Shown here piece after piece: positions 9,208-18,293 of a stretch of 64,000 nucleotides of DNA. The DNA is taken from positions 34,058 through 98,057 of the forward strand of contig JBAXKG010000006.1 in the NCBI GenBank assembly GCA_037137455.1, in the 5' to 3' direction. The position numbers and the translations under genes are program-made. Within the stretch, counting starts at the first letter, position 1; every line of letters begins with the position of its first letter. This DNA comes from CAIVAT01 sp037137455. Lineage in GTDB: Bacteria > Bacteroidota > Bacteroidia > Bacteroidales > FEN-979. The notes beneath the pieces were generated by a model. The model did not search any database and was not told where the DNA came from. It saw only the letters and a program-made list of their open reading frames with translations.

Positions 9208-10818
9208 ATGGCTGGATATAAAGAGACACCGAGGCAAAAAATGATCGGGATGATGTATCTCGTTCTTACGGCATTGCTCGCATTGAACGTCTCGAAACAA
9301 ATCCTGGATGCTTTTTTGGTAGTAAATGAAAGTATGGAGACTACCAACGAAAACTTCTCGAAGAAACTGGATAATACATACACCAAATTTAAAATTCAAC
9401 ACCAGTTAAACCCGAATAAAGTCGGGCCCTATTGGGAAAAAGCCCAACAGGCGCATTTCCTTTCTGATAAACTCGCCAGGTATATTGACAGTCTGAAATA
9501 CGTGGTAATAATGCGTACTGACAGGTTGGCCACTTTGGAAGAAGCAAAAAATCTGAATTTGCGCAATGCCAATAGAAAGGATAATTATGACATTCCCACA
9601 CGGTTTTTTATTGGAAGTTCAACCGATGGATCAGCAGGAGAATCCAGGATTCTGAAAGTGAAAATTGAAAATTACAAGAAGCAAATGATTCTTCTGGTAG
9701 AGCCGAAATTCAGGAAAACAATTAAATTCGGAATGGATACGCAAGGTCCGTTTTATGATGCAGATGGAAATAAGCAGAATTGGGAAATGCATAATTTCTA
9801 TCGCACGATCCTTGCCGCTACCGTTACAATCTTGAATAAAATGAAGGCAGAAGTATATAATGCCGAGTTTGATGTTGTCAACAATCTAATTAGTTCGATC
9901 GATGCCTTGAACTTTAAATATGATAAAATTCAGGCAAAGGTTATACCACGCAGCAGCTATATCTTCCTGGGTGAAGAATACCAGGCTGAAATTCTTGTAG
10001 GAGCATATGATACAAAGCAAAACCCGGATGTTCGATATGCCTTGGGCGTCGATACACTTACCCCTGGCAACTATCGGAATGCCACTCCTTTAGAAGGTTC
10101 AAACGGATTGGTTTTCTTGAAACTGGGTGGCACATCGGAAGGGTTAAAGAAATTTGCAGGAATTATTAAAGTGGTTAGTCCGCTTGGGGATACTATGACA
10201 TTCCATTTCAAAGAGGAGTTCGTAGTAGCCAGACCGGCTATTACAATTTCCCCGAGTAAAATGAACGTATTTTATATTGGCGTGGATAACCCCGTTGAGA
10301 TAAGTGTTCCAGGCGGACCCGAACGGATCGTACCCTCCATTTCTACCGGAAGTATTCGCCAGGAAGGAAAGGCTTGGGTTGTTTCAAATCTGACCTCCTT
10401 GGGACCAAGGGAAGCTATTATCAGTGTTAATGCAATTTTTTCGGGAAGATCAAAAAACATGGGATCCTATAAATTCAGGTTAAAGACACTTCCTGATCCG
10501 TTGATTAAAATCGCCGGAAAAAATGAAGGCTTTATATCGAAAAGTTTATTACTTGCAAGTCCGATGCTTTTACCGGAAATGCCAGCAGGCTTTGATTTTG
10601 ACCTTCGCTATACAGTGACGTCTTTTGTATTTTCTACTTCCACTGCGGCAGGCGAAGGCAGTGATGTTAAGGTTCAGGGAAGCCGACTCACACCTGAAAT
10701 TCTAAGAACTATCAACAGCGCACGCAGAGGCCAACGTATCTGGTTTGATGATGTGTATGTAAAAGGTCCTGATGGATCACGTAAAGTAAATACAAGTCTT
10801 AGTTTGAAATTGAATTGA
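9208..10818 (+). CDS. gldM: T9SS/gliding motor protein GldM/PorM
   Basis: This 536-residue protein has one N-terminal transmembrane helix (about 13-35) and a long periplasmic part made of a helical domain followed by beta domains. It spans the periplasm and transmits GldL-driven motion to the GldKN ring. The N-terminal TPRQKMIGMMYLVLTALLALNV segment is the family signature. It includes R9, the conserved arginine that pairs with the GldL glutamate. It lies 36 bases after gldL and 22 before gldN. Confidence 0.96.
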   Translation: MAGYKETPRQKMIGMMYLVLTALLALNVSKQILDAFLVVNESMETTNENFSKKLDNTYTKFKIQHQLNPNKVGPYWEKAQQAHFLSDKLARYIDSLKYVVIMRTDRLATLEEAKNLNLRNANRKDNYDIPTRFFIGSSTDGSAGESRILKVKIENYKKQMILLVEPKFRKTIKFGMDTQGPFYDADGNKQNWEMHNFYRTILAATVTILNKMKAEVYNAEFDVVNNLISSIDALNFKYDKIQAKVIPRSSYIFLGEEYQAEILVGAYDTKQNPDVRYALGVDTLTPGNYRNATPLEGSNGLVFLKLGGTSEGLKKFAGIIKVVSPLGDTMTFHFKEEFVVARPAITISPSKMNVFYIGVDNPVEISVPGGPERIVPSISTGSIRQEGKAWVVSNLTSLGPREAIISVNAIFSGRSKNMGSYKFRLKTLPDPLIKIAGKNEGFISKSLLLASPMLLPEMPAGFDFDLRYTVTSFVFSTSTAAGEGSDVKVQGSRLTPEILRTINSARRGQRIWFDDVYVKGPDGSRKVNTSLSLKLN

Positions 10819-10828
10819 TAATGCTCAT

Positions 10829-10836
10829 AAGGAGGT
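10829..10836 (+). promoter_or_regulatory. Strong Shine-Dalgarno site of gldN
   Basis: AAGGAGGT lies 4 bases before the ATG of gldN. It is a near-perfect anti-16S match and stands out because most starts in this window have no recognisable SD sequence. Confidence 0.75.
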
Positions 10837-10840
10837 AATT

Positions 10841-11698
10841 ATGAAGAAAGCGCTTTTCCTGGTTTTATTCCCTTTGATTTTAGGGGGAATCAGCCATTCA
10901 TCCTACTCACAAGTCCTTGAAGGCCCGCCAAGAGATGGTGTGTATGAGAAAACGACTATAACTCAGGTTCAGCCGATTTCTTACCCATATCTCCGGGAGG
11001 CAGATATCGTTTGGACACGAAGAATCTGGAGGGTGCTGGATATGCGTGAGAAAATGAACCAACCATTTTACTTTCCTGAAAAACCTCAGAACAACTGGCA
11101 TAGTTTTGTTCAGATTATAATGGATGGGCTAAAAGAAGGTACTGTTACGGCCTATTCCAGCGAATCAGATCAATTTCTTGTGCCTTTGACATATAAAGAA
11201 TTATTGGACAAAATGGAGCGTAGCGATTCTGTAAGGTTACCCCGGGCCGACAATCCGGATATTTTTTATGATACGGTAATAAAAACAGAGTTCGACCCCG
11301 CTAATGTTAAGAAGTTGAAGATCAAGGAAGATTTTTATTTTGACAGGCAAAGATCTGTTGTTGAAGTAAGGATACTCGGAATTTGTCCGGTTGTGGATGA
11401 AATTGATAAAACTACCGGTGAAAAGCGTTTTGAGAAAAATCTCTTCTGGATCTATTTCCCTGAATGTCGCAATTTATTTGCCAAAAATGAAATGTTTAAC
11501 ATGAAAAACGGCTCTGCCGGCAGAATGACGTATGATGATGTATTTATGAAACGAATGTTTTCCAGCTATATTTATAAAGAGGAAAATGTGTATGACCGTG
11601 CCATCAATGAATATTCGACCGGTGTGGATGCATTGCTGGAGGCTGAAAAAGCTAAGAAAAACCTGTTTGAATTCGAATCAAATCTCTGGGAATACTAA
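10841..11698 (+). CDS. gldN: T9SS ring protein GldN/PorN
   Basis: This 285-residue exported protein has a signal peptide ending near SYSQ. Conserved GldN features include ADIVWTRRIWRVLDMREKMNQP, the RILGICPVVDE segment and YDDVFMKRMFSSYIYKEENVYDR. It binds GldK to form the periplasmic T9SS ring. It is the last gene of the gldKLMN run and is followed within 30 bases by a rho-independent terminator. An unusually good ribosome site precedes it. Confidence 0.95.
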   Translation: MKKALFLVLFPLILGGISHSSYSQVLEGPPRDGVYEKTTITQVQPISYPYLREADIVWTRRIWRVLDMREKMNQPFYFPEKPQNNWHSFVQIIMDGLKEGTVTAYSSESDQFLVPLTYKELLDKMERSDSVRLPRADNPDIFYDTVIKTEFDPANVKKLKIKEDFYFDRQRSVVEVRILGICPVVDEIDKTTGEKRFEKNLFWIYFPECRNLFAKNEMFNMKNGSAGRMTYDDVFMKRMFSSYIYKEENVYDRAINEYSTGVDALLEAEKAKKNLFEFESNLWEY

Positions 11699-11724
11699 CC
11701 CGGATATTGCAGGATAATATCTGA

Positions 11725-11757
11725 GGGCTGTCTCGATGAAATGAGACAGCCCTTTTT
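11725..11757 (+). terminator. Rho-independent terminator after gldN
   Basis: A perfect 10-bp stem (GGGCTGTCTC / GAGACAGCCC) with an 8-base loop is followed by TTTTT. It closes the T9SS operon. Confidence 0.93.
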
Positions 11758-11794
11758 AACGCCTAAATATTTCTGCCTTCATGACCAAATTTTC

Positions 11795-11802
11795 TATTTT
11801 TG
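11795..11802 (+). promoter_or_regulatory. -7 promoter box for recG
   Basis: TATTTTTG matches TAnnTTTG. The start site would fall near 11809, 17 bases before the ATG. A TCTGCC about 20 bases upstream could be a weak -33 element. Confidence 0.5.
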
Positions 11803-11825
11803 CGAAAGCTGTTTGATCCTAAAGC

Positions 11826-13931
11826 ATGGCATCATCATTCCTTGAAACACCAATCGAATATCTTAAAGGCGTTGGCCCGGCCAGGGCAGGTTTGTTGAAA
11901 AGTGAATTGAATATTTTTACTTTTGGTGAGCTCCTCACATTCTTCCCGTTTCGATATGTTGATCGGAGTGTGTTTTATCGCATTGCCGATATAAAAGACG
12001 ATTCTTCATATATTCAGCTTAAGGCTAAAATGATCCGGATTCAGACTATCGGCGCGCCCCGCCATCAGCGAATAGTGGCAACTGTACGCGATGAAAGCGG
12101 AGAAATAGATCTCGTCTGGTTCCAGGGAATAAAATGGGTATCTGATATGTTGACGCCGCAACAGGAGTATATTATATTTGGAAAACCAAGCCTGTTTAAC
12201 GGACGATGGAATATTTCTCATCCGGAATTGGAGATCCCTCCGGTTCAACAGGTCCCATTAAATGAAATAATCAGGCCAGTCTATAATTCTTCAGAAAAAC
12301 TTAAATCAAAAGGATTGGAATCAAAGGGTATCGGTAAGCTCATGAAAACCCTTATCCTTCATGAACATTTTGCAATCTCTGAAAATCTTACTCCCGAAAT
12401 CCTTCAAAACCTACGGTTGCTTAACCGATATGAGGCCTTTTTGAATATTCATTTCCCGCGTACACCCGAATTGCTTAAAAAGGCTCAAACCCGGCTTAAA
12501 TTTGAAGAGCTGTTTTTCATTCAATTACGATTGGCACGGCAACGATCTTTGCGACTTACAAAGCATGAAGGCCATAGATTTCTGAAGGTTGGAAATTATG
12601 TTAATCAATTTTACCATAATCACCTGACTTTTGAGTTGACAAATGCTCAAAAGAGGGTAATCAAAGAAATCAGGGCCGATTTGGGATCTGGCAACCAGAT
12701 GAACCGTTTGCTTCAGGGTGATGTAGGCAGCGGAAAAACCTTGGTGGCATTGATGACAATGCTCATTGCCCTGGATAATGATTTTCAGAGTTGCCTGATG
12801 GCCCCAACGGAAATTTTGGCAAAACAGCATTTTAATACAATTTCACAGATGCTTACGGGACTGAATGTTACCGTGAAATTGCTTACCGGATCTACGAAAC
12901 CAGTTGAACGAAGGGAAATTCTTGAACAACTTCAAAACGGTGATGTGCAAATACTTATCGGAACACATGCCCTGATAGAAGAAAATGTTCAGTTTAAAAA
13001 GCTTGGATTTGTCGTTATCGATGAACAGCATCGTTTTGGAGTAGCCCAGCGTGCGAAACTGTGGGAAAAAAACATTGTCACACCACATGTCCTGGTAATG
13101 ACTGCCACACCTATACCACGTACCCTTGCCATGACCCTTTACGGTGATCTTGAAACATCTATAATTGATGAAATGCCCCCGGGTCGTAAATCTATTGTAA
13201 CAAAACACATTTATGAGACGGAACAGGCAAAGGTTTTTAATTTTATCAGGACGAAGATCAACGAAGGCAGGCAAGTTTACATTGTTTTTCCTTTGATTCA
13301 GGAATCGGAAACCCTTGATTTGAAAAATCTGAAAGAAGGATATAAACATATTGTTTCGGAGTTTCCTCCTCCCGCCTATGCCGTGAGTATGGTACATGGC
13401 CAGATGAAACAGCACGAAAAAGATGTCGAAATGAAACGGTTCCTTGACCATCAAACCCAAATTATGGTTGCTACCACAGTGATCGAAGTGGGACTCGATG
13501 TTCCAAATGCGTCTGTGATGGTGATTGAAAACTCAGAACGGTTTGGGCTTTCACAGCTTCACCAATTACGCGGTCGAGTGGGAAGAGGAAGTGACCAGTC
13601 GTATTGTATTCTCATAAGCAAGTATGAGCTTTCGGCTGAGGCACGTAAACGCATTGCGACAATGGTGCGCACAACCGATGGTTTTGAGATTGCCGAAACC
13701 GACCTGCAACTTCGCGGACCGGGAGATTTACAAGGAACCCAGCAGAGTGGTATTCTTGATTTGCGCATCGCTGATATAGTTAAAGATGAAAAAATATTAA
13801 AATATGCCAGGAATGTAGCGACAGATATTATAAAACATGATCCTGCACTGAGCAAAAATGAAAATGACATTCTGACACAACATCTTCTCCAGATGGACCG
13901 TAATCAGCAAAATTGGGGGCTGATTTCATAG
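11826..13931 (+). CDS. recG: ATP-dependent DNA helicase RecG
   Basis: This superfamily-2 helicase regresses stalled replication forks and processes branched DNA. The 701 residues hold an N-terminal wedge/OB region (about 1-250), then the helicase core with Walker A GDVGSGKT (298-305), the DEQH box (399-402), a TATPIPRTLAMT motif, and QLRGRVGRG in motif VI. Nothing is missing relative to the family. It stands between the gldN terminator and pheT and has its own promoter box. Confidence 0.97.
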   Translation: MASSFLETPIEYLKGVGPARAGLLKSELNIFTFGELLTFFPFRYVDRSVFYRIADIKDDSSYIQLKAKMIRIQTIGAPRHQRIVATVRDESGEIDLVWFQGIKWVSDMLTPQQEYIIFGKPSLFNGRWNISHPELEIPPVQQVPLNEIIRPVYNSSEKLKSKGLESKGIGKLMKTLILHEHFAISENLTPEILQNLRLLNRYEAFLNIHFPRTPELLKKAQTRLKFEELFFIQLRLARQRSLRLTKHEGHRFLKVGNYVNQFYHNHLTFELTNAQKRVIKEIRADLGSGNQMNRLLQGDVGSGKTLVALMTMLIALDNDFQSCLMAPTEILAKQHFNTISQMLTGLNVTVKLLTGSTKPVERREILEQLQNGDVQILIGTHALIEENVQFKKLGFVVIDEQHRFGVAQRAKLWEKNIVTPHVLVMTATPIPRTLAMTLYGDLETSIIDEMPPGRKSIVTKHIYETEQAKVFNFIRTKINEGRQVYIVFPLIQESETLDLKNLKEGYKHIVSEFPPPAYAVSMVHGQMKQHEKDVEMKRFLDHQTQIMVATTVIEVGLDVPNASVMVIENSERFGLSQLHQLRGRVGRGSDQSYCILISKYELSAEARKRIATMVRTTDGFEIAETDLQLRGPGDLQGTQQSGILDLRIADIVKDEKILKYARNVATDIIKHDPALSKNENDILTQHLLQMDRNQQNWGLIS

Positions 13932-13950
13932 TTGTTATTGTTTTTATTAT

Positions 13951-13958
13951 TACTTTTG
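13951..13958 (+). promoter_or_regulatory. -7 promoter box for pheT
   Basis: TACTTTTG matches TAnnTTTG, with a TTG 16 bases upstream as a possible -33 element. It lies 22 bases before the pheT ATG. Confidence 0.5.
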
Positions 13959-13979
13959 TTCCCTTAATCCGTAAGACGA

Positions 13980-16454
13980 ATGAGAATTTCATATAACTGG
14001 CTTAATCAATATCATGATGTCGATCTTTCACCTGACAAGGTGGCTGAAATTTTAACAGGTTGCGGACTCGAAGTTGAAAGCATGGATCCGTTTCAATCGG
14101 TGAAAGGGGGATTGAAAGGAGTCGTAATAGGCGAAGTACTGACATGTGAAAAACATCCCAATTCCGACCATCTTAGTCTCACTACAGTCAATGTTGGAAC
14201 CCGAACGCCGCTAAAAATTGTTTGCGGTGCGCAAAATGTTGCCAAAGGACAAAAAGTTGCAGTGGCAACTATCGGAACCACTTTATACTTCAACGACTCG
14301 GAGCTGACGCTCCAGCCTACTAAAATCAGGGGAGAGGTATCAGAAGGTATGATTTGTGCTGAAGATGAACTTGGAATTGGAACTTCTCACTCGGGGATTA
14401 TGGTGCTCGATCCAGAATCAACGGTTGGTATGCCTGCAAGCGAATTTTTTAAAGTAGAAGAAGATGTAACCTTCACAATTGGGTTGACCCCAAACCGCAT
14501 CGATGCGGCTTCTCATGTCGGGGTTGCACGTGATATGGTGGCAGTTGTGAATAATTTCGGCCGTGATCAAATTGATAATTCAACGCAAAAAAAGCTTTTT
14601 TTACCGGATGTTTCCGATTTCAGAATAGACAACAACAATAAACCAGTTGAGGTGATCATCGAAGATCAGAAAGCCTGTCCACGATACTCCGGAATCACCA
14701 TTTCAGGTATTACTGTGAAAGAATCACCTGGTTGGCTTAAGAACAGGCTAATGGCTATTGGGATACGACCGATCAACAATATTGTGGATATTACTAATTT
14801 CGTCCTGATGGAGGTTGGTCATCCACTTCATGCATTCGACTACGACCAGATCACAGGAAACAAGGTCATAATAAAAAAGTATCCGAAAGGAACAAAGTTT
14901 ATCACCCTGGATGGGGTTGAACGCGTACTTTCTGATAATGACCTGATGATTTGCAATGCCACTGAACCCATGTGCATTGCCGGGATTTTCGGTGGAATTA
15001 AATCGGGTGTGACAACTTCAACAACAAGTGTTTTTCTTGAAAGCGCCTATTTTGATCCGGCTCATATTCACAAGTCTTCACGCCTTCATGGGCTACAAAC
15101 CGATGCTTCTTTCCGTTTTGAACGTGGCGCCAATATCGATATCACGATTTGGGCATTAAAACGTGCAGCATTGATGATCAGGGAAATTGCCGGTGGTGAA
15201 ATTTCCTCAGGAATTGTCGATGTTTATCCCGTTCCGGTTTCACCCTGCTTGGTTGAACTTTCCTTTGATAATATGGATCGATTGATCGGCAAGAAAATAG
15301 ATCGTGATGTAGTTAAAAACATTCTGACCACCCTTGGAATTCAGATCCGGCAAGGATTGGATGCAGAAATTGGTTTAAATCTCGAAATTCCTGCCTTTAA
15401 AGTTGATGTTACACGCGAAGTTGACGTGATTGAGGAAATATTGCGCATTTACGGATATAAAAACATTGAAATTCATGATCAGGTCAGGGCTTCACTTTCC
15501 TATACCATTAGCCCTGATCGGGAGAAGGCACAGAATCTTGTTTCAGATTGGCTGGCTGCCAATGGGTTCTGTGAGATTATTAATAATTCTCTTACCAAAT
15601 CAACTTATTATACTGCCAATCCGGATTTCCCGGTTGAGCTTTGTGTAAGAATGTTGAATCCGGTAAGCCGTGATTTCGATGTAATGAGGCAGACATTGCT
15701 TTACGGTGCACTTGAAAGCGTAGTTTATAATCAAAACAGGAAAAACCCCGATCTGAAAATATTTGAATTCGGCAGGGTATATTCGATGGTTAATGATAAT
15801 AACGACCCGATTGCCGGATATCATGAGAAGAATCATCTGGCCTTAATGATAACCGGTCGTTCACATCCAGAAAGTTGGAATTCAACCGATAAACAGGTTG
15901 ATTTCTTTGATTTGAAAGCAGTTCTGGAAGCCATTTTCAAAAAATTAGCAGTCCGACAAGAAAAGTGGAGCATTCAGTCATTTAAATCACATCACCTTAC
16001 CGATGGTTTATGCTATTCGATTGATGAGAAATGTATTTTAACAGTGGGGTTTATTAGCAGTCAGGTTTTGTATGCTTTCGACTGCAAACAACCGGTTTTG
16101 TATGCGGAAGCAGATTGGGACTTATTGTTTTCATTAATTCCCGACAAAGTGACACAGTTTAAGGGAATTCCAAAATTCCCGGAGGTCAGGCGCGACCTTG
16201 CTTTGCTTGTTAAACAGGAGATTACTTTTGATCAGATAGAAAAGTTGTCATATCAGACTGAAAAAAAGCTATTGATAAAGGTCGCGTTATTTGATGTTTA
16301 TGAAGGTGATAAAATTGAATCTGGAAAAAAGTCATATGCTATCAGTTTTATTTTACAGGATCATGAGAAAACTTTGACTGATAAGGAGATCGAAAAAACG
16401 ATGAACCGGCTTATAACAGCTTTTAACCAACAACTCAACGCACAGATCAGATAA
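13980..16454 (+). CDS. pheT: Phenylalanine--tRNA ligase beta subunit
   Basis: This is the 824-residue beta subunit of the alpha2-beta2 enzyme that charges tRNA-Phe. Domain order is normal: an N-terminal EMAP-like tRNA-binding domain (about 40-155), B3/4 editing domain, B5 domain, synthetase-like core with the SRDFDVMRQTLL segment, and a C-terminal FDX-ACB anticodon-binding domain (about 730-824). pheS is not in the window, so the two subunits are unlinked here. The next gene starts 8 bases downstream. Confidence 0.97.
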   Translation: MRISYNWLNQYHDVDLSPDKVAEILTGCGLEVESMDPFQSVKGGLKGVVIGEVLTCEKHPNSDHLSLTTVNVGTRTPLKIVCGAQNVAKGQKVAVATIGTTLYFNDSELTLQPTKIRGEVSEGMICAEDELGIGTSHSGIMVLDPESTVGMPASEFFKVEEDVTFTIGLTPNRIDAASHVGVARDMVAVVNNFGRDQIDNSTQKKLFLPDVSDFRIDNNNKPVEVIIEDQKACPRYSGITISGITVKESPGWLKNRLMAIGIRPINNIVDITNFVLMEVGHPLHAFDYDQITGNKVIIKKYPKGTKFITLDGVERVLSDNDLMICNATEPMCIAGIFGGIKSGVTTSTTSVFLESAYFDPAHIHKSSRLHGLQTDASFRFERGANIDITIWALKRAALMIREIAGGEISSGIVDVYPVPVSPCLVELSFDNMDRLIGKKIDRDVVKNILTTLGIQIRQGLDAEIGLNLEIPAFKVDVTREVDVIEEILRIYGYKNIEIHDQVRASLSYTISPDREKAQNLVSDWLAANGFCEIINNSLTKSTYYTANPDFPVELCVRMLNPVSRDFDVMRQTLLYGALESVVYNQNRKNPDLKIFEFGRVYSMVNDNNDPIAGYHEKNHLALMITGRSHPESWNSTDKQVDFFDLKAVLEAIFKKLAVRQEKWSIQSFKSHHLTDGLCYSIDEKCILTVGFISSQVLYAFDCKQPVLYAEADWDLLFSLIPDKVTQFKGIPKFPEVRRDLALLVKQEITFDQIEKLSYQTEKKLLIKVALFDVYEGDKIESGKKSYAISFILQDHEKTLTDKEIEKTMNRLITAFNQQLNAQIR

Positions 16455-16462
16455 AATTCAGT

Positions 16463-17692
16463 ATGGATATTCAGTCAATTAAACAACGCTTTGGAATTAT
16501 TGGGAGCTCTCCCTTACTTGACCGTGCCATTGATATTGCACGCCAGGTAGCCGCGACCGATATTACTGTGCTTATCAGTGGGGAGAGCGGAACAGGAAAA
16601 GAATTTTTCCCGAAGATCATCCATCAATTGAGCGCCCGGAAGCACGGCCCCTACATTGCGGTTAATTGCGGGGCTATTCCAGAAGGAACCATTGATTCGG
16701 AGCTATTTGGTCATGAAAAAGGATCTTTTACCGGCGCCCACGAAGCACGTAAAGGTTATTTTGAAGTAGTAGACGGAGGTACCATTTTTTTAGATGAAGT
16801 TGCCGAGTTACCTCTTGGCACCCAGGTTCGGCTTTTGCGAGTTTTAGAATCCGGGGAATTCATGCGTGTTGGTTCATCAAAGGTTTTAAAAACCAATGTC
16901 AGAGTGGTTGGAGCGACAAATGTCAATATTCCCGATGCCATTGCCAGCGGCAAATTCAGGCAGGACCTTTATTATCGTTTAAATACAGTGCCCATTTTGG
17001 TCCCTGCGTTGCGTGAAAGAAAGGAGGATATATATCTGCTATTCAGAAAGTTTGCGTCAGATGCTGCTGAAAAATATCGTATGCCCTCTATCCAACTTGA
17101 CGAGGAGGGACAACAAATGCTTAAAAACTATCGCTGGCCAGGAAACATTCGCCAGCTCAAAAATTTGACAGAGCAAATTTCCATAATCGAAAAAACCAGG
17201 GTAATTGATGCTCTGAGCCTGATAAAATATATGCCGCAGAGCCAGTCAAGTGAACTACCGGTATTGTATAAAGGGGAAGACAGTTCAAAATTCAATGAAC
17301 GGGAGTTGCTTTACAAGGTGCTTTTTGATATGAAGAAAGACATGAACGATTTGAAGCAGCTGGTCATGAACCTTATGCAGAATGATGATGAAATCAGCAA
17401 TAATCTTGGGGAAAATACGCATTTGATTAAGAGACTTTACAAGGATTTCGAAGAAGGGAAAGACACTGTTCAGCCAGTTATCGTTCACCGTCCCGACAAC
17501 CGGTTTTCGGAACATGAACCAATCCAGGAGCCCGAGGAGGTGGAAGAGTCCCTTTCCTTACAAAAAAAGGAGATCGATTTTATTAAACGTGCACTTACAA
17601 GGCATGAGGGCAAACGTAAGGATGCGGCAAAAGAACTGGGTATCTCAGAGCGAACTTTATACCGTAAGATCAAGGAATATAACATCGAATAA
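16463..17692 (+). CDS. Sigma-54-dependent type AAA+ transcriptional activator with Fis-type HTH
   Basis: This 409-residue protein has an AAA+ domain from its N-terminus (about 10-245): Walker A GESGTGKE, a Walker B region IFLDEVAELP, and the sigma-54 contact loop written GSFTGA instead of GAFTGA. A helical linker follows, then a C-terminal Fis-type helix-turn-helix (KDAAKELGISERTLYRKIKEY). There is no receiver, GAF or PAS domain, so its input is unknown. It lies 8 bases after pheT and upstream of lptE. Targets cannot be read from the gene. A possible sigma-54 site is noted upstream of porP. Confidence 0.9.
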   Translation: MDIQSIKQRFGIIGSSPLLDRAIDIARQVAATDITVLISGESGTGKEFFPKIIHQLSARKHGPYIAVNCGAIPEGTIDSELFGHEKGSFTGAHEARKGYFEVVDGGTIFLDEVAELPLGTQVRLLRVLESGEFMRVGSSKVLKTNVRVVGATNVNIPDAIASGKFRQDLYYRLNTVPILVPALRERKEDIYLLFRKFASDAAEKYRMPSIQLDEEGQQMLKNYRWPGNIRQLKNLTEQISIIEKTRVIDALSLIKYMPQSQSSELPVLYKGEDSSKFNERELLYKVLFDMKKDMNDLKQLVMNLMQNDDEISNNLGENTHLIKRLYKDFEEGKDTVQPVIVHRPDNRFSEHEPIQEPEEVEESLSLQKKEIDFIKRALTRHEGKRKDAAKELGISERTLYRKIKEYNIE

Positions 17693-17699
17693 TATTGGC

Positions 17700-17707
17700 T
17701 ATCTTTG
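17700..17707 (+). promoter_or_regulatory. -7 promoter box upstream of lptE
   Basis: TATCTTTG matches TAnnTTTG and overlaps the end of the activator gene. A second exact match, TAGTTTTG, lies at 17722-17729. Either could serve lptE. Confidence 0.4.
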
Positions 17708-17765
17708 TTAATCAATTGAAATAGTTTTGACCCCTCAATTCAAAAGGAATTCTTTTCTGATCTCT

Positions 17766-18269
17766 ATGCAATGGTTCTTGCTACTGTTGTTGTCAATCTC
17801 TTTTTTTCTGCCCTCTTGTCGTGTAAGTTATTCATTTACAGGCGCATCTATTTCCCCTAATGTAAAAACTGTCTCCATCCCCAATATCCAGAACAATGCT
17901 TCATTGGTAATTCCCACTTTATCGCGATCAGTTACTGAAGCCTTGTGGGATTACTTTACCTCGCAAACGAACCTTGTACTCGTTGATAGAGGCGGTGATC
18001 TCAACCTCGATGGAACAATTATGCAATATGCAGTTCAGCCAGTCGCAATTCAAGGCAACGAAACCGCTGCCTTAAACCGGCTTACAATTGTTGTTAATGT
18101 GAAGTTTACCAATAAAACGGATAGTAAGCAGAATTGGGAAACGACATTTTCACGTTATCAGGATTATTCCAGTTCCTACAACCTTTCTGCCGTGCAAGAT
18201 GGATTGATTAAAGAAATCACCGATCAACTTGTACAGGATATTTTCAATAAGGCAGTTGTAAATTGGTAA
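17766..18269 (+). CDS. lptE: LptE family LPS-assembly lipoprotein
   Basis: This small outer-membrane lipoprotein is expected to plug and help fold LptD, the LPS translocon. The start used here is the ATG at 17766. It gives a compact lipoprotein signal (MQWFLLLLLSISFFLPSC) and a 167-residue protein. An in-frame TTG at 17727 would add 13 residues but overlaps a -7 promoter box. The mature part is short and beta-rich with VSYSFTGASISPNVKTVSI and a C-terminal amphipathic helix (QDGLIKEITDQLVQDIFNKAV), as in Bacteroidota LptE-like proteins. The gene sits between the AAA+ activator and an unknown gene preceding secG. Confidence 0.85.
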   Translation: MQWFLLLLLSISFFLPSCRVSYSFTGASISPNVKTVSIPNIQNNASLVIPTLSRSVTEALWDYFTSQTNLVLVDRGGDLNLDGTIMQYAVQPVAIQGNETAALNRLTIVVNVKFTNKTDSKQNWETTFSRYQDYSSSYNLSAVQDGLIKEITDQLVQDIFNKAVVNW

Positions 18270-18293
18270 ATATTTTAAGTGGATTAAGCAATT

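Noticed and set aside
12535..12556. TGGCACG followed by TTTGC, sigma-54-like
   Set aside because: The GG-to-GC spacing is wrong and the motif lies inside the recG coding region.
12843..13460. 205-codon open frame on the minus strand
   Set aside because: It lies wholly inside recG in antisense. Its Phe/Lys-rich translation is an artefact of recG codon use.
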